Positions 1-8,431 of a stretch of DNA of 64,000 bases are shown piece by piece. The stretch is from Candidatus Avoscillospira stercorigallinarum (lineage in GTDB: Bacteria; Bacillota; Clostridia; Oscillospirales; Oscillospiraceae): positions 1 to 64,000 of the forward strand of contig DVFN01000094.1 in NCBI GenBank assembly GCA_018713205.1, in the 5' to 3' direction. Position numbers and translations under genes: made by a program. Within the stretch, counting starts at the first letter, position 1; each line of letters starts with the position of its first letter. The notes beneath the pieces were generated by a model, which made no database searches, was not told the origin of the DNA, and saw only the letters and a list, made by a program, of their open reading frames with translations.

Positions 1-5
1 CAATC

Positions 6-86
6 TTTTGCCCCATCCGTGCAGTTATAAAAGGGGGAAATACATACAGTATTCCCGCCCTTTTATAACTTTCGTATGAGGCAAAA
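6..86. repeat. Nested long inverted repeat at window edge
   Basis: Two nested pairs of arms share one centre. The inner arms, AGTTATAAAAGGG (23-35) and its complement (58-70), are perfect 13-mers. The outer arms TTTTGCCCCAT (6-16) and ATGAGGCAAAA (76-86) match except at one position. A further partial pairing (GGAAATAC/GTATTCC) lies inside. The tract is AT-richer than the genes around it. It could be a terminator of a gene left of the window, the end of a small mobile element, or a structured RNA; the sequence alone does not decide. Confidence 0.6.
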
Positions 87-165
87 TCTTTGGCCGAATG
101 CTCTTGCCAAATTGTGCGGTGCTGCCATAAATAAAATTTCTTTATAGATGATAACACATTTGAAT

Positions 166-230
166 TTCACATGCAAGGAGGGGTGTGGTATAAATAGTAC
201 GGTCCGAAATGATTTTCCCTCGAACTATTT
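166..230 (+). promoter_or_regulatory. marR promoter with overlapping dyad operator candidate
   Basis: TTCACA at 166-171 and TATAAA at 189-194 are separated by 17 bases, a good housekeeping-sigma promoter. Directly overlapping the -10 is a dyad, AAATAGT (192-198) and ACTATTT (224-230). This is where a MarR-type repressor usually binds for autoregulation of its own operon. Operator function is inference. Confidence 0.55.
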
Positions 231-246
231 GAAAGGAGGCGGGGCC

Positions 247-720
247 ATGGCGGTTGATCTGGGACGTCTGGCGGTGGACAGCCGCCGCATGTCCATCCAG
301 CTGGAGCAGTTCACCGACCGGTATACAGAAGCGCTGGGCCTCTCGGCGGCCCAGGCCTATTTACTCCTCTATATTCTGCACCACTCCGATTCCGGCACGT
401 CGCTGACGCAGATGCACCGGGAGTTCGGCTTTGCCAAGCCGTCGCTGTGCGGCATGCTCAAACGGCTGCAAAAAAACGGCTTTATCCAGGTGGCGCCCTG
501 TCAGGAGGACGGACGGCGGAAGCTGCTCTCCTCCACGGCCAAGGCCGAGGCTCTGGAGCCGGTGCTGGCCCGCACCCTGGACAGCTCCAGCCGCGCGGTG
601 TACCAGGGCTTTTCCGAGGAGGAGCTGGCGCAGCTTTTCCGGCTGCAGCAGAAAATGCTCAGCAATCTGTCCAACCGGCCCATGCCGGAGCCGTCGATTA
701 AGGAGGCATCAACATTGTGA
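247..720 (+). CDS. MarR family transcriptional regulator
   Basis: A 157-residue winged-helix regulator of the MarR class, which usually represses an adjacent efflux operon until a ligand binds. The HTH region (about residues 45-95) includes LTQMHREFGFAKPSLCGMLK followed by a wing containing EDGRRK, which is typical of the family. The ATG at 247 is chosen because GAAAGGAGG lies directly upstream; the track's longer start at 148 has an N-terminus unlike the family. The stop overlaps the GTG start of the ABC exporter gene (GTGA), so the two are translationally coupled and the regulator most likely controls the exporter. Its ligand cannot be told from sequence. Confidence 0.85.
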   Translation: MAVDLGRLAVDSRRMSIQLEQFTDRYTEALGLSAAQAYLLLYILHHSDSGTSLTQMHREFGFAKPSLCGMLKRLQKNGFIQVAPCQEDGRRKLLSSTAKAEALEPVLARTLDSSSRAVYQGFSEEELAQLFRLQQKMLSNLSNRPMPEPSIKEASTL

Positions 721-2455
721 GACAAGTATTGAAACAGCTCAAACAGTACAAGCGCGATACCTTTCTGTGTATCACGCTGACCGGCCTGGAGGTGGTGATG
801 GAGATTCTGCTGCCCTTCGTCACATCGCTGCTGATCGACCGGGGCCTGGAGGCCGGCAGTCTGCCGACGGTGTACCGCTACGGCATCGTGATGGTGGCGC
901 TGGCTTTCCTGAGTCTGATCTTCGGCGCGCTGGGCGGCAAATTTGCAGCCAGCGCCGCGTCGGGCTTTTCGGCCAACCTCCGGGAAGCCATCTACCGGAA
1001 TATCCAGACCTTTTCCTTCTCCAACATCGATAAATTCAGCGTCCCCGGCCTGGTGACCCGGATGACCACCGATATCACCAACGTCCAGAACGCCTTTATG
1101 ATGATTATCCGCATTGCGGTCCGTTCGCCCCTGATGCTGATTTTCAGCTTTGCCATGTGCCTGTACATCAGCCCCCAGCTCAGCTCCATGTTCCTGATTG
1201 CCGTGGCCTTCCTGATCGTGGCCATCGGCGGCATCATGGTGGCGACGCTGAAGATCTTCAACCAGGTCTTCCACAAGTACGATGATCTCAACGCCTCGGT
1301 TCAGGAGAACATCTCCGCCATCCGGGTGGTCAAGGCCTTCGTCCGGGAGGACTATGAGAACAGCAAATTCGCCAAGGCGGCCCAGAACCTCTACCGGCTC
1401 TTCACCAAGGCCGAGGGCCTGCTGGCCTTCAACAGCCCGGCCATGATGGTCGCCGTGTACTTCTGCATCATCTCCGTGTCCTGGTTCGGCGCTCAGTTAA
1501 TCGTCGGCGGCACCCTCTCCAGCGGCGACCTGACCAGCCTCTTCAGCTATATCATGTCCCTGCTGATGAGCCTGATGATGCTGTCCATGGTGGTGGTCAT
1601 GATTTCCATGTCGCTGGCCAGCGTCCGCCGGATCGGCCAAGTCCTGGCCGAGACGCCGGACCTCCACGAGCCGGAGCAGCCCGTCACCGAAGTGGCCGAC
1701 GGCCGCATCGACTTCTACCATGTGAACTTCTCCTATAAGGCCGGCAGCGGCAAAAACGCGCTGACCGACATCGACCTGCATATTGAGTCCGGCGAGACCA
1801 TCGGCATCATCGGCGGCACCGGCTCCGGCAAGTCCAGCCTGGTGAATTTGATCTGCCGCCTCTACGATGTGACCGAGGGCTCGGTCAGCGTCGGCGGCGT
1901 GGATGTCCGGCGCTACGATATGGAGGCGCTCCGGAACCAGGTGGCCGTGGTGCTCCAGAAGAACACCCTGTTCTCCGGCACCATCCTCGACAATCTCCGC
2001 TGGGGCAACCCCGACGCCACGGAAGAGGAATGTATCGACGCCTGTAAGGCCGCCTGTGCCGACGAATTCATCGACCGGATGCCCGACGGCTACCACACCA
2101 GGATCGAGCGGGGCGGCGCCAATGTCTCCGGCGGCCAGAAGCAGCGGCTCTGCATTGCCCGGGCGCTGCTGAAAAGCCCAAGGTGCTGATTTTGGATGAC
2201 TCCACTTCCGCTGTGGACACCGCCACCGACGCCAAGATCCGCGCCGCTTTCGCCCAGCGGATTCCCGGCACCACCAAGCTCATCATTGCCCAGCGGATCT
2301 CCAGCGTCGAGCATGCCGACCGGATCTTGGTCTTGGACGACGGCAAAATCGACGGCTTCGACACCCATGAAAATCTCTTGAAGACCAACGCCATCTACCG
2401 GGAGATCTACGAATCTCAGATCCAGGGCGGCGGAGACTTCGATCAGCCCGCGTGA
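717..2455 (+). pseudogene. ABC exporter subunit 1 (degenerate-site half), single-base frameshift
   Basis: Half-size exporter of the multidrug/lipid type: six-helix membrane domain (residues 1-320) and nucleotide-binding domain with Walker A GGTGSGKSS and signature VSGGQKQR. The reading frame breaks near 2174-2183: the first frame ends at 2189, and the C-terminal part (LILDDSTSAVD, then the H-loop region ending KLIIAQR) continues in the -1 frame to 2455. Adding one A to the AAAA run at about 2173 restores LLKKPKVLILDD, so this is a one-base deletion in a homopolymer. Walker B has Asp (LILDD) where the catalytic Glu should be, typical of the degenerate half of heterodimeric exporters. Recent mutation, sequencing error and recoding are all possible; everything else looks intact. 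GTG start at 717, with GGAGG upstream. Confidence 0.8.
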
Positions 2456-2472
2456 AAGGAGGACGGCTTAAC

Positions 2473-4347
2473 ATGGATCAGAAACAGAAACGACCGGCTC
2501 CCACCAAGGTGCTGAACCGCGTCCTGCGGTATATGCTCCAGCGGTATAAACGGCAATTCGCCCTGGTGGTGCTGTGTATTCTCCTCAACGCCACGGTGAC
2601 CGTGGTGGCGGCCACATTCCCCCAGAAGCTGGTGGACAGCTATATTACCCCCATGCTGGCCTCGGGCAGCCGGGACTTCAGCGCCCTGGCCCGGGATGTG
2701 TTCCAGCTGGCCTGCCTGATGGCCGTGGGCGTGGTGGCGTCCTACTGCTTCAACCGCATCATGGTCAATATCAGCCAGGGCACCATGCGCAGTCTCCGCT
2801 GCGACCTCTTCAGCCGCATGGAGGCGCTGCCCATCAAATACTTTGACACCCACGCCCACGGCGACATCATGTCCGTCTACACCAACGACGTGGATACCCT
2901 CCGGCAGCTCCTGGGCCAGAGCATTCCCCAGATTATCAACTCCGGCGTCACCATGGTCGCTACGCTGATTACCATGCTGATTCTCAACCCCTATCTGACC
3001 ATCATCTCCCTGCTGACGGCACTGGTGATGCTGCTGGTGACCTCCAACTTCTCCAAGCTCTCGGGCAAATACTATATCCGGCAGCAGCGGGACCTGGGCG
3101 CTGTGGACGGCTTTATCGAGGAGATGCTCGACGGTCAGAAGGTCGTCAAGGTCTTCTGCCACGAGGATGCCGCCATTGCCGACTTCTGCAAGGTCAACGA
3201 GGCATTGCGCGAGAGTGCGAACATGGCCAACCGCTACGCCAACCTGCTGATGCCCATTAACGGCAATATCGGCTGGCTCAGCTACGTGCTGGTGGCCATC
3301 GTCGGCGCGGTGCTGGGCATCAACGGCCTGGCCGGCGTGACCCTGGGCACGGTGATTACCTTCGTGGGCCTGAACAAGAGCTTCACCCAGCCCATCACCC
3401 AGGTGAGCCAGCAGGTGAACTTCGTCGTCACCGCCGCCGCCGGCGCCCAGCGTGTCTTCGACCTGATGGACCAGGAGCCCGAGACCGACAACGGCTATGT
3501 GGAGCTGGTCAACGCCCAGTATCAGGGCGACGACCTCGTCGAGACCGAGGCGCGCACCAATCTCTGGGCGTGGCGTCATCCCCACCAGGCCGACGGCACC
3601 GTCACCTACCAGAAGCTGGAGGGCGGCGTAGTCTTCGACGACGTGGACTTCGGCTACGACGAGAACAAGATTGTCCTCCATAATATCAGCCTCTACGCCA
3701 AGCCGGGCCAGAAGATCGCCTTCGTCGGCGCCACCGGCGCGGGCAAGACCACGATTACCAACCTGATTAACCGGTTCTACGACATTGCCGACGGCAAAAT
3801 CCGTTATGACGGCATCAATATCAACAAGATCAAGAAGCCCGATCTGCGCCGGTCCCTGGGCATCGTCCTCCAGGACACCCACCTGTTTACCGGTACCGTC
3901 ATGGAGAATATCCGCTATGGCAAGCTGGATGCCACCGACGACGAGTGCAAGGCGGCCGCCAAGCTGGCCAATGCCGACGGCTTTATCCGCCGCCTGCCCG
4001 ACGGCTACAACACCATGCTGACCGGCGACGGCGCAAACCTCTCCCAGGGCCAGCGGCAGCTGCTGGCCATTGCCCGGGCCGCCGTGGCCGATCCCCCGGT
4101 GCTGATCCTGGACGAGGCCACCTCCTCCATCGATACCCGCACCGAGAAGCTGGTCCAGGACGGCATGGACGCCCTGATGACCGGCCGTACCACCTTCGTC
4201 ATCGCCCACCGTCTGTCCACAGTCCGCAATGCCAACTGCATCATGGTCCTGGAGCAGGGCCGCATCATCGAGCGCGGCACCCACGACGAGCTGATCGAAA
4301 AGAAGGGCAAATACTACCAGCTCTATACCGGCAACTTCGCCGACTGA
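2473..4347 (+). CDS. ABC exporter subunit 2 (catalytic half), ATP-binding/permease
   Basis: A 624-residue half-transporter partner of the preceding gene. It has six predicted membrane helices (about residues 20-325) and then an NBD with Walker A GATGAGKTT, Q-loop VLQDTHLF, signature NLSQGQRQ and Walker B VLILDEATSSID with the catalytic Glu intact. Together with the Asp-bearing partner this predicts a heterodimer with one hydrolysing and one degenerate site, as in TM287/288 or BmrCD. An insertion of about 50 residues (QYQGDDLVETEARTNLW) lies between the membrane domain and the NBD. The ATG at 2473 follows AAAGGAGG by 10 bases. Substrate unknown; drug or lipid export under MarR control is the likely role. 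Confidence 0.85.
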   Translation: MDQKQKRPAPTKVLNRVLRYMLQRYKRQFALVVLCILLNATVTVVAATFPQKLVDSYITPMLASGSRDFSALARDVFQLACLMAVGVVASYCFNRIMVNISQGTMRSLRCDLFSRMEALPIKYFDTHAHGDIMSVYTNDVDTLRQLLGQSIPQIINSGVTMVATLITMLILNPYLTIISLLTALVMLLVTSNFSKLSGKYYIRQQRDLGAVDGFIEEMLDGQKVVKVFCHEDAAIADFCKVNEALRESANMANRYANLLMPINGNIGWLSYVLVAIVGAVLGINGLAGVTLGTVITFVGLNKSFTQPITQVSQQVNFVVTAAAGAQRVFDLMDQEPETDNGYVELVNAQYQGDDLVETEARTNLWAWRHPHQADGTVTYQKLEGGVVFDDVDFGYDENKIVLHNISLYAKPGQKIAFVGATGAGKTTITNLINRFYDIADGKIRYDGININKIKKPDLRRSLGIVLQDTHLFTGTVMENIRYGKLDATDDECKAAAKLANADGFIRRLPDGYNTMLTGDGANLSQGQRQLLAIARAAVADPPVLILDEATSSIDTRTEKLVQDGMDALMTGRTTFVIAHRLSTVRNANCIMVLEQGRIIERGTHDELIEKKGKYYQLYTGNFAD

Positions 4348-4424
4348 CATCCGGGGCGGGCGTGTTGATGGAACGCGCATGGCCCAGGCTGGCTTCTCTA
4401 GTGACGATCACCCGGCCCGCCGTC

Positions 4425-4533
4425 TGCAACATCGCCATGTTCTTCCACAACGCCGACGGCTCCGTGGCTGTGATGTGCGGCAACGGCCTGCCTGATGGGC
4501 ATGCCCCACGCGGTGGTCTTCGTCTACAATAAA
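4425..4533 (+). pseudogene. Relic of a second dapF (diaminopimelate epimerase)
   Basis: One frame gives CNIAMFFHNADGSVAVMCGNGL, close to CDIAMFLYNTDGSVAEMCGNGL in the intact dapF at 8432-9256 and including the active-site MCGNG block. From 4492 another frame gives LMGMPHAVVF, matching LMGVPHAVVF further along the same protein. The roughly 70 residues between these blocks in DapF are missing, and no N- or C-terminal parts are visible. This is a non-functional fragment from an internally deleted duplicate or a transferred copy. It ends at the terminator hairpin. Confidence 0.75.
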
Positions 4534-4570
4534 GGGCAGCGGAGTGATGTTCCGCTGCCCTTTGCGTTTT
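4531..4570. terminator. Intrinsic terminator after ABC exporter operon
   Basis: A perfect 13-bp stem, AAAGGGCAGCGGA/TCCGCTGCCCTTT, with a 7-base loop is followed by GCGTTTT. The AAA/TTT flanks make it usable from both strands. It lies between the rightward ABC operon and the leftward sigma-factor island. Confidence 0.8.
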
Positions 4571-4579
4571 GGCAAGAAA

Positions 4580-4945
4580 TCAGTTGTTGTTTAGAAATAA
4601 AATCTTATGCCATCGCGTAATTGCCATCGTTGACGCATGAATTGTTTCCTTACCATTTGTGAAGATGTATGAAGAACCGAATTGTTCATCCAATATCATT
4701 CCGTCATTGGATAGGTAATTTATAATTTCGTCCATATTACCATCTTTATGAAAATAAATGTTGGGCGCAACTTCTGCAAATGGCTGTTTTTTCAAATCAA
4801 CTTCCATAATTCCTTCCGCAAAATCAAGCAAACTAAGCTGTGCGGGTAACTTACTGGAAATAACGCAAATACTCATGATTAGTACAGCCCATAATACACC
4901 CGCACCCGCAAAGAATATAATTTTCTTATTTCGTTTACTGTTCAT
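4580..4945 (-). CDS. Small membrane protein, unknown function
   Basis: A 121-residue protein with a basic N-terminus (MNSKRNKK), one membrane helix (residues 9-30) and a short extracytoplasmic domain. The start at 4945 is preferred because GGAG sits seven bases upstream; the ORF's longer N-terminus reads through the amidase-fragment region in another frame. I recognise no family. It is AT-richer than most of the window and lies at the downstream end of the sigma-factor island, so it may be cargo of the same transfer event. Confidence 0.5.
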   Translation of the reverse strand: MNSKRNKKIIFFAGAGVLWAVLIMSICVISSKLPAQLSLLDFAEGIMEVDLKKQPFAEVAPNIYFHKDGNMDEIINYLSNDGMILDEQFGSSYIFTNGKETIHASTMAITRWHKILFLNNN

Positions 4946-5030
4946 TGGCTTCTCCATTAATTCAATCGACCAAGCGCAGGCGAGGTATCCGCTGTCCTTG
5001 AATAAAACGGATGCGGCAATATCTTCGCGA

Positions 5031-5305
5031 TCAACTGTAATCCCGTCGGTGCGCATACACAGTATGGGCCTCAGACCAAGTATAACTGGGTCTGGCAAAA
5101 GGTCTCCGGTCATCATACCACGAAGATGTACTTTTTTCGCCGTTAACCGGCGGAATATCGCCTGCGTGTAATACCTGTGAAACAAAATTAGCGCAATCTT
5201 TATCATACCCATGGTAGTCGGGATTTGATAAAGTGCTTTCATTCAGATCTCCCTGTGAATAAGACGGATAAGCGGATGGGATTAGCAGCCCACCGGCATC
5301 CCCCC
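5031..5305 (-). pseudogene. Fragment of an Amidase_6-type (putative amidase) domain
   Basis: The frame reads DKDCANFVSQVLHAGDIP, then SWYDD and SYTW. These match the catalytic-Cys block (D-C-x-N-F-V-S-Q) and following Trp motifs of the putative amidase domain found in secreted Firmicute proteins. There is no signal peptide, and the frame stops soon after SYTWSEAHTVY, so the C-terminal half with the catalytic His is absent. The N-terminal part of the track ORF overlaps the preceding gene in another frame and is not real. A decayed remnant next to the sigma/anti-sigma pair. Confidence 0.55.
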
Positions 5306-5959
5306 TTTCTGTATCATATTCCATGACTGAGAGGGCGTCGGGGTGGTGACACGCTCCATCATGTTTTCTTCTGTCAGCTCGGCATAATAGTTGCCATCCA
5401 TTTGGGTGATCGTTACCGTATACTGACAAATCAGGTTCGCTTCTCTGTCCGTCAAAAAAAGCGGAAGTGTGTACGGCTCAGCAGCGTTGTCACCGGGGAT
5501 ATAGAAGTAATAATTTTGGGTAGGGTCTTTTTCAATCCCCGCTATTTCTGCAATGTGGTCTTGACTATGATTTTCATCCGCAATTATGATGACGGATGGC
5601 GGCGAAGTGTCGTTCACTTTATTGCATGAAATAACAAATCCAGACAGCCCGTTTTCGGTTTCAAAGGTGCTGATGGGCACTTTCTTTCCCTTAGCCAAAA
5701 TATTTGCTGCGGCCTGCGTATCTTTATTGGAAATAGCGTAGGCAGTCAATATAAAGGGAGAAGTGCTTCCGCCATCATCGCTGTCATGGAAGAAAAAGAT
5801 TCCAATCACAAGTGCAGCCACTAAAAAGCACGCACAGGCTTTTATATAGGTTTTACGAAACAACCGTGTATGCAATGGAACTCTGCGAAATGCAATCGCC
5901 TCGGAAATCAGATCATCGTCAAGATACTGCATAGCTTCAACTACTCTCGGGATTCTCAT
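5282..5959 (-). CDS. Probable anti-sigma factor, single-pass membrane protein
   Basis: A 225-residue protein encoded directly after the ECF sigma gene, with start and stop overlapping (ATGA). Residues 1-38 are cytoplasmic and acidic (YLDDDLISEA), residues 39-58 form one membrane helix (ACFLVAALVIGIFFF), and the remainder is extracytoplasmic. This topology and gene order are standard for ECF anti-sigma factors that hold the sigma factor at the membrane. No zinc-binding HxxxCxxC motif is seen. The C-terminal domain was not assigned to a family. Role inferred from context. Confidence 0.6.
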   Translation of the reverse strand: MRIPRVVEAMQYLDDDLISEAIAFRRVPLHTRLFRKTYIKACACFLVAALVIGIFFFHDSDDGGSTSPFILTAYAISNKDTQAAANILAKGKKVPISTFETENGLSGFVISCNKVNDTSPPSVIIIADENHSQDHIAEIAGIEKDPTQNYYFYIPGDNAAEPYTLPLFLTDREANLICQYTVTITQMDGNYYAELTEENMMERVTTPTPSQSWNMIQKGGMPVGC

Positions 5960-6510
5960 ATCTCGATACCTTCTTTCCTCAAATACTCTCTCAATTCGTT
6001 ACGGGTATGATACAGCATGGATTTGACTTTACTTTCTGTAAATGAGTATTTTGCTGCGATGTCACTTACAGTATCAAAGAACCAGTATTTGCGAATGAAC
6101 ACAGTGCGAACAACCGGGCTTTTGCAGCGAAGAAAATCGCCAATTTTTTTGCCGATTTCTTGATTACCCACATCCGGCATAATGGTGTTATCTGGCAAAA
6201 CATCTTCGAATTCATGGAATGACACAATAGCTGTCGGAGTACGTTTCTGTGCTTTGTTGTACTCCAGTCTTTTCAGCGATAAATTTCTGGTTATCTTGCA
6301 GATAAAAGCTGCTAAATGATTGGGTCTGGTAGGCGGAATTGTATTCCACACGCTCAAATATGTATCGTTCACACATTCCTCCGAATCTTCGGCATTACCT
6401 AAAACATTGATCGCAATACGAAAGCATAATCGCCCGTATTTAATATCGGTTTCTTTGATCGCTTTCTCATCACGAGCAAAAAATAGATCAATAATTGTCA
6501 AGTCATCCAT
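5956..6510 (-). CDS. ECF-type RNA polymerase sigma factor
   Basis: 184 residues, the usual ECF size. Region 2 is at about 8-75 (RLCFRIAINVLGNAEDSEECVNDTYLSVWN, quoted in part: EDSEECVNDTYLSVWN) and region 4 at about 120-180 (VSDIAAKYSFTESKVKSMLYH), with a helix-turn-helix. The ATG at 6510 follows AAGGAAGGTG. It starts a leftward operon with the membrane anti-sigma protein. Base composition is clearly AT-richer than flanking genes, which suggests recent acquisition. Target promoters are unknown. Confidence 0.85.
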   Translation of the reverse strand: MDDLTIIDLFFARDEKAIKETDIKYGRLCFRIAINVLGNAEDSEECVNDTYLSVWNTIPPTRPNHLAAFICKITRNLSLKRLEYNKAQKRTPTAIVSFHEFEDVLPDNTIMPDVGNQEIGKKIGDFLRCKSPVVRTVFIRKYWFFDTVSDIAAKYSFTESKVKSMLYHTRNELREYLRKEGIEI

Positions 6511-6660
6511 GCGTTCACCTTCCTTTATGTTTCTCGAAGGCATTTCGTCTCATAAGTACGATTTTAACACCATAGGTCGCAAGATTTTAGAAAATTTTTC
6601 AAAAATTTTTCGAGGCAGAGTCAAGGCCAACGGCATAGCCGACGGTATTCCGCTACAACG

Positions 6661-6700
6661 AACATGCACCTGGCTGCAAAACCGCAGTCAGGTGCATGTT
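6661..6700. terminator. Strong hairpin between sigma island and MerR gene
   Basis: AACATGCACCTG (6661-6672) and its exact complement (6689-6700) enclose a shorter inner stem GCTGC/GCAGT. On the plus strand it is followed by TGTG rather than a clean T-run, so termination is plausible but not certain. It marks the right end of the AT-rich island. Confidence 0.5.
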
Positions 6701-6777
6701 TGTGTACGCAGCAAAAGTTGGGCCCGGTCTATGGCGGGCGGGGAAAAGCTCCGACGGGAAAACCGAGAGGCGGGGAC

Positions 6778-6804
6778 GTAGGGGCGGGTTGTATATCCGC
6801 CCGG
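6778..6804 (+). repeat. GTAGGGG hairpin repeat (single copy)
   Basis: GTAGGGGCGGGTTGTATATCCGCCC: constant GTAGGG lead, then a hairpin GGGCGG/CCGCCC. A member of the dispersed family described in the findings. It lies just downstream of the MerR-RDD stop codon. Confidence 0.75.
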
Positions 6805-6893
6805 ACCGCGCCCACGCCGAACGCTGCCGGCCCCGACCTCCAAGGGGGTATATGCTGCTGCCGGAAGCGAACGGGAGTGTGCGGTTGCGGCCG

Positions 6894-8309
6894 CTATGTG
6901 CCGAGCCGCACCGTGAAGCGCACGGTGCAGGAGGCGGAACCGTCCTCCAAATAACAGAGGTAGCCACTGCCGGCGTCTTCAAATCCCGCCTGGTCTACCT
7001 CCCAGGTGAAGTCCAGCCCGTGGCCGGAGCGGCTGCCGCTCTCGAAGGGCGGAGCGGCTGCCGGGATGTCAGCCACCGAGCGCTTCCCCCAGTAGTCCCA
7101 CCAGCCGCCGTCCGAGGCGGCCAGGGCCAAGGCCGCATACTGCATCTTGTCGGCAGGCCAGCTGATCAGCCAGTCCGTCTCATCGTATTGCCAGTCCAAT
7201 GTCACGGCCTCCACCGCGCCGTCAGCGCCGGTCTCCAGGGTCACAGCGGGAAGGCCGCTGCCGTTGTCAAGGTAGATGGCGCCATCCTCCCGCACCCATT
7301 GGCCGGAGCCGTCCAGCATATCCGGGCTGTTACGATAGAACGAGGCCACAAAATTATAGTTTTCGGCGAATTCCGCCGTTGTCAGCGGGCCGAAGTGGGG
7401 CGGAAACGCCGCCGCCAGATTGCACAGCACCCCCAGCGCCAGCTGCGCCGCGGCAGCGGCCACGAAGACCGCGTTGCGCCACCAGGCCCCGGGCTTGACC
7501 TGCAGGCAGAAATCGTTCTCCAGGTCCCAGGGCTGTTCCTCGCCCTCCGTGTGGGCCTTGTAGCTGCGGAAGAGGCGGTAGAGGTTGTAGAACGGTATGT
7601 TGTAGCCCAGACCCAGGGCGATCACATCCCAGGTGCGGCTCATGGCATCCGCATACGTCAGCCTGCCGCCGTCCTGCCGTTCCACCCGCAGGCCAAAGAT
7701 GGCCTTGCCCGGCGTTGTACCGAAGCGGACAAGGAACAGAGGCTCCGCCAGCAGCATCACGCCCAGGGCGAGGAAGGAGATGCCAACGCTCAGCCACGGC
7801 GAGCTCCTGGTTAAATTGACGTGGAATCCCAGCGTCAGCACCGCGATAAGCAGCAGCTCGTAGAGCGTCCAGTCGAACGTCCGGGCCAAATACCGCCGCC
7901 AAGGGCAGTAGGGGATGGGCGGCGCGTCGTGGACCGGCGGCATGGTCCAGCTGGGCCTGCCAAGGTACTGCTCGGCATCCAGGGCCTGGTAGGAGACGCC
8001 CGTGTCGCGGATTGCACGGCAGGTGTCCCGGGCCTGAACCGTGGCGGCGAATTCCAGCTCCAGGGCCTCCAGCCGCGCCGCCAAGGTCTCGGGCAGGGCC
8101 GCCGTGCCCTGCTGCAGCGCACGAATCTCCTCCAGCCCCACCCCCAGCTCCCGCAGGAGCTTGATGCGGAGCAGCGTCTGCCGGTCTTCGTCGCTGTAGT
8201 CGCGGTACCCGTTCTCCAGCCGCCGGGGGCACAGCAATCCCTGCTTTTCATAAAACCGGATCGTGGCCCGGTCCAGCCCCGTGGCGACCTCCATCTCGCT
8301 GATGGTCAT
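6894..8309 (-). CDS. MerR-type HTH fused to an RDD membrane domain
   Basis: A 471-residue fusion. Residues 1-70 are a MerR winged helix (EVATGLDRATIRFYEKQGLL, GYRDYSDEDRQTLLRIK) followed by a helical dimerisation segment. Residues about 138-265 are an RDD-like membrane domain (RYLARTFDWTLYE, VRFGTTPGKAIFGLRV). A further helix at about 283-305 leads to a roughly 165-residue C-terminal domain of unknown family, probably outside the membrane. Such a layout would make a one-component membrane-bound regulator. Its own promoter has the 19-bp spacer expected for MerR control, so autoregulation is likely. Signal and targets are unknown; RDD proteins are often linked to ion or osmolyte stress. Confidence 0.75.
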   Translation of the reverse strand: MTISEMEVATGLDRATIRFYEKQGLLCPRRLENGYRDYSDEDRQTLLRIKLLRELGVGLEEIRALQQGTAALPETLAARLEALELEFAATVQARDTCRAIRDTGVSYQALDAEQYLGRPSWTMPPVHDAPPIPYCPWRRYLARTFDWTLYELLLIAVLTLGFHVNLTRSSPWLSVGISFLALGVMLLAEPLFLVRFGTTPGKAIFGLRVERQDGGRLTYADAMSRTWDVIALGLGYNIPFYNLYRLFRSYKAHTEGEEQPWDLENDFCLQVKPGAWWRNAVFVAAAAAQLALGVLCNLAAAFPPHFGPLTTAEFAENYNFVASFYRNSPDMLDGSGQWVREDGAIYLDNGSGLPAVTLETGADGAVEAVTLDWQYDETDWLISWPADKMQYAALALAASDGGWWDYWGKRSVADIPAAAPPFESGSRSGHGLDFTWEVDQAGFEDAGSGYLCYLEDGSASCTVRFTVRLGT

Positions 8310-8339
8310 ACGCCCACCGCCTTTCCTCTTGTTGTGTTC

Positions 8340-8370
8340 AGTATAAGGTATAAACTCACTTTACAGTCAA
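8340..8370 (-). promoter_or_regulatory. MerR-type promoter with 19-bp spacer
   Basis: On the minus strand TTGACT (8365-8370) and TATACT (8340-8345) are 19 bases apart, not the usual 17. Overlong spacers are the hallmark of promoters activated by MerR proteins, which untwist the DNA. The spacer holds an imperfect dyad (GTAAA...TTTATAC). It drives the MerR-RDD gene. Confidence 0.65.
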
Positions 8371-8379
8371 GTATTTTTG

Positions 8380-8424
8380 AAAAAAACTACAAAATTCCCG
8401 GTTGCTTGCCGGCAGCCGGGAATT
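8380..8424 (-). terminator. Terminator of dapF
   Basis: Minus-strand stem AATTCCCGG/CCGGGAATT (arms 8416-8424 and 8393-8401), followed by TTGTAGTTTTTTT. It lies just after the dapF stop and directly upstream of the MerR-RDD promoter. Confidence 0.75.
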
Positions 8425-8431
8425 GGATTTC

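Noticed and set aside
2443-4380. 645-codon minus-strand ORF opposite the ABC subunit gene
   Set aside because: Same antisense artefact; the translation is rich in Gly, His, Val and Gln with no domain, while the plus strand has all ABC motifs.
4580-5242. Full 220-codon ORF as one gene
   Set aside because: Its first 95-99 codons overlap the amidase fragment in another frame and lack a ribosome site; the start at 4945 has one and gives a sensible membrane protein.
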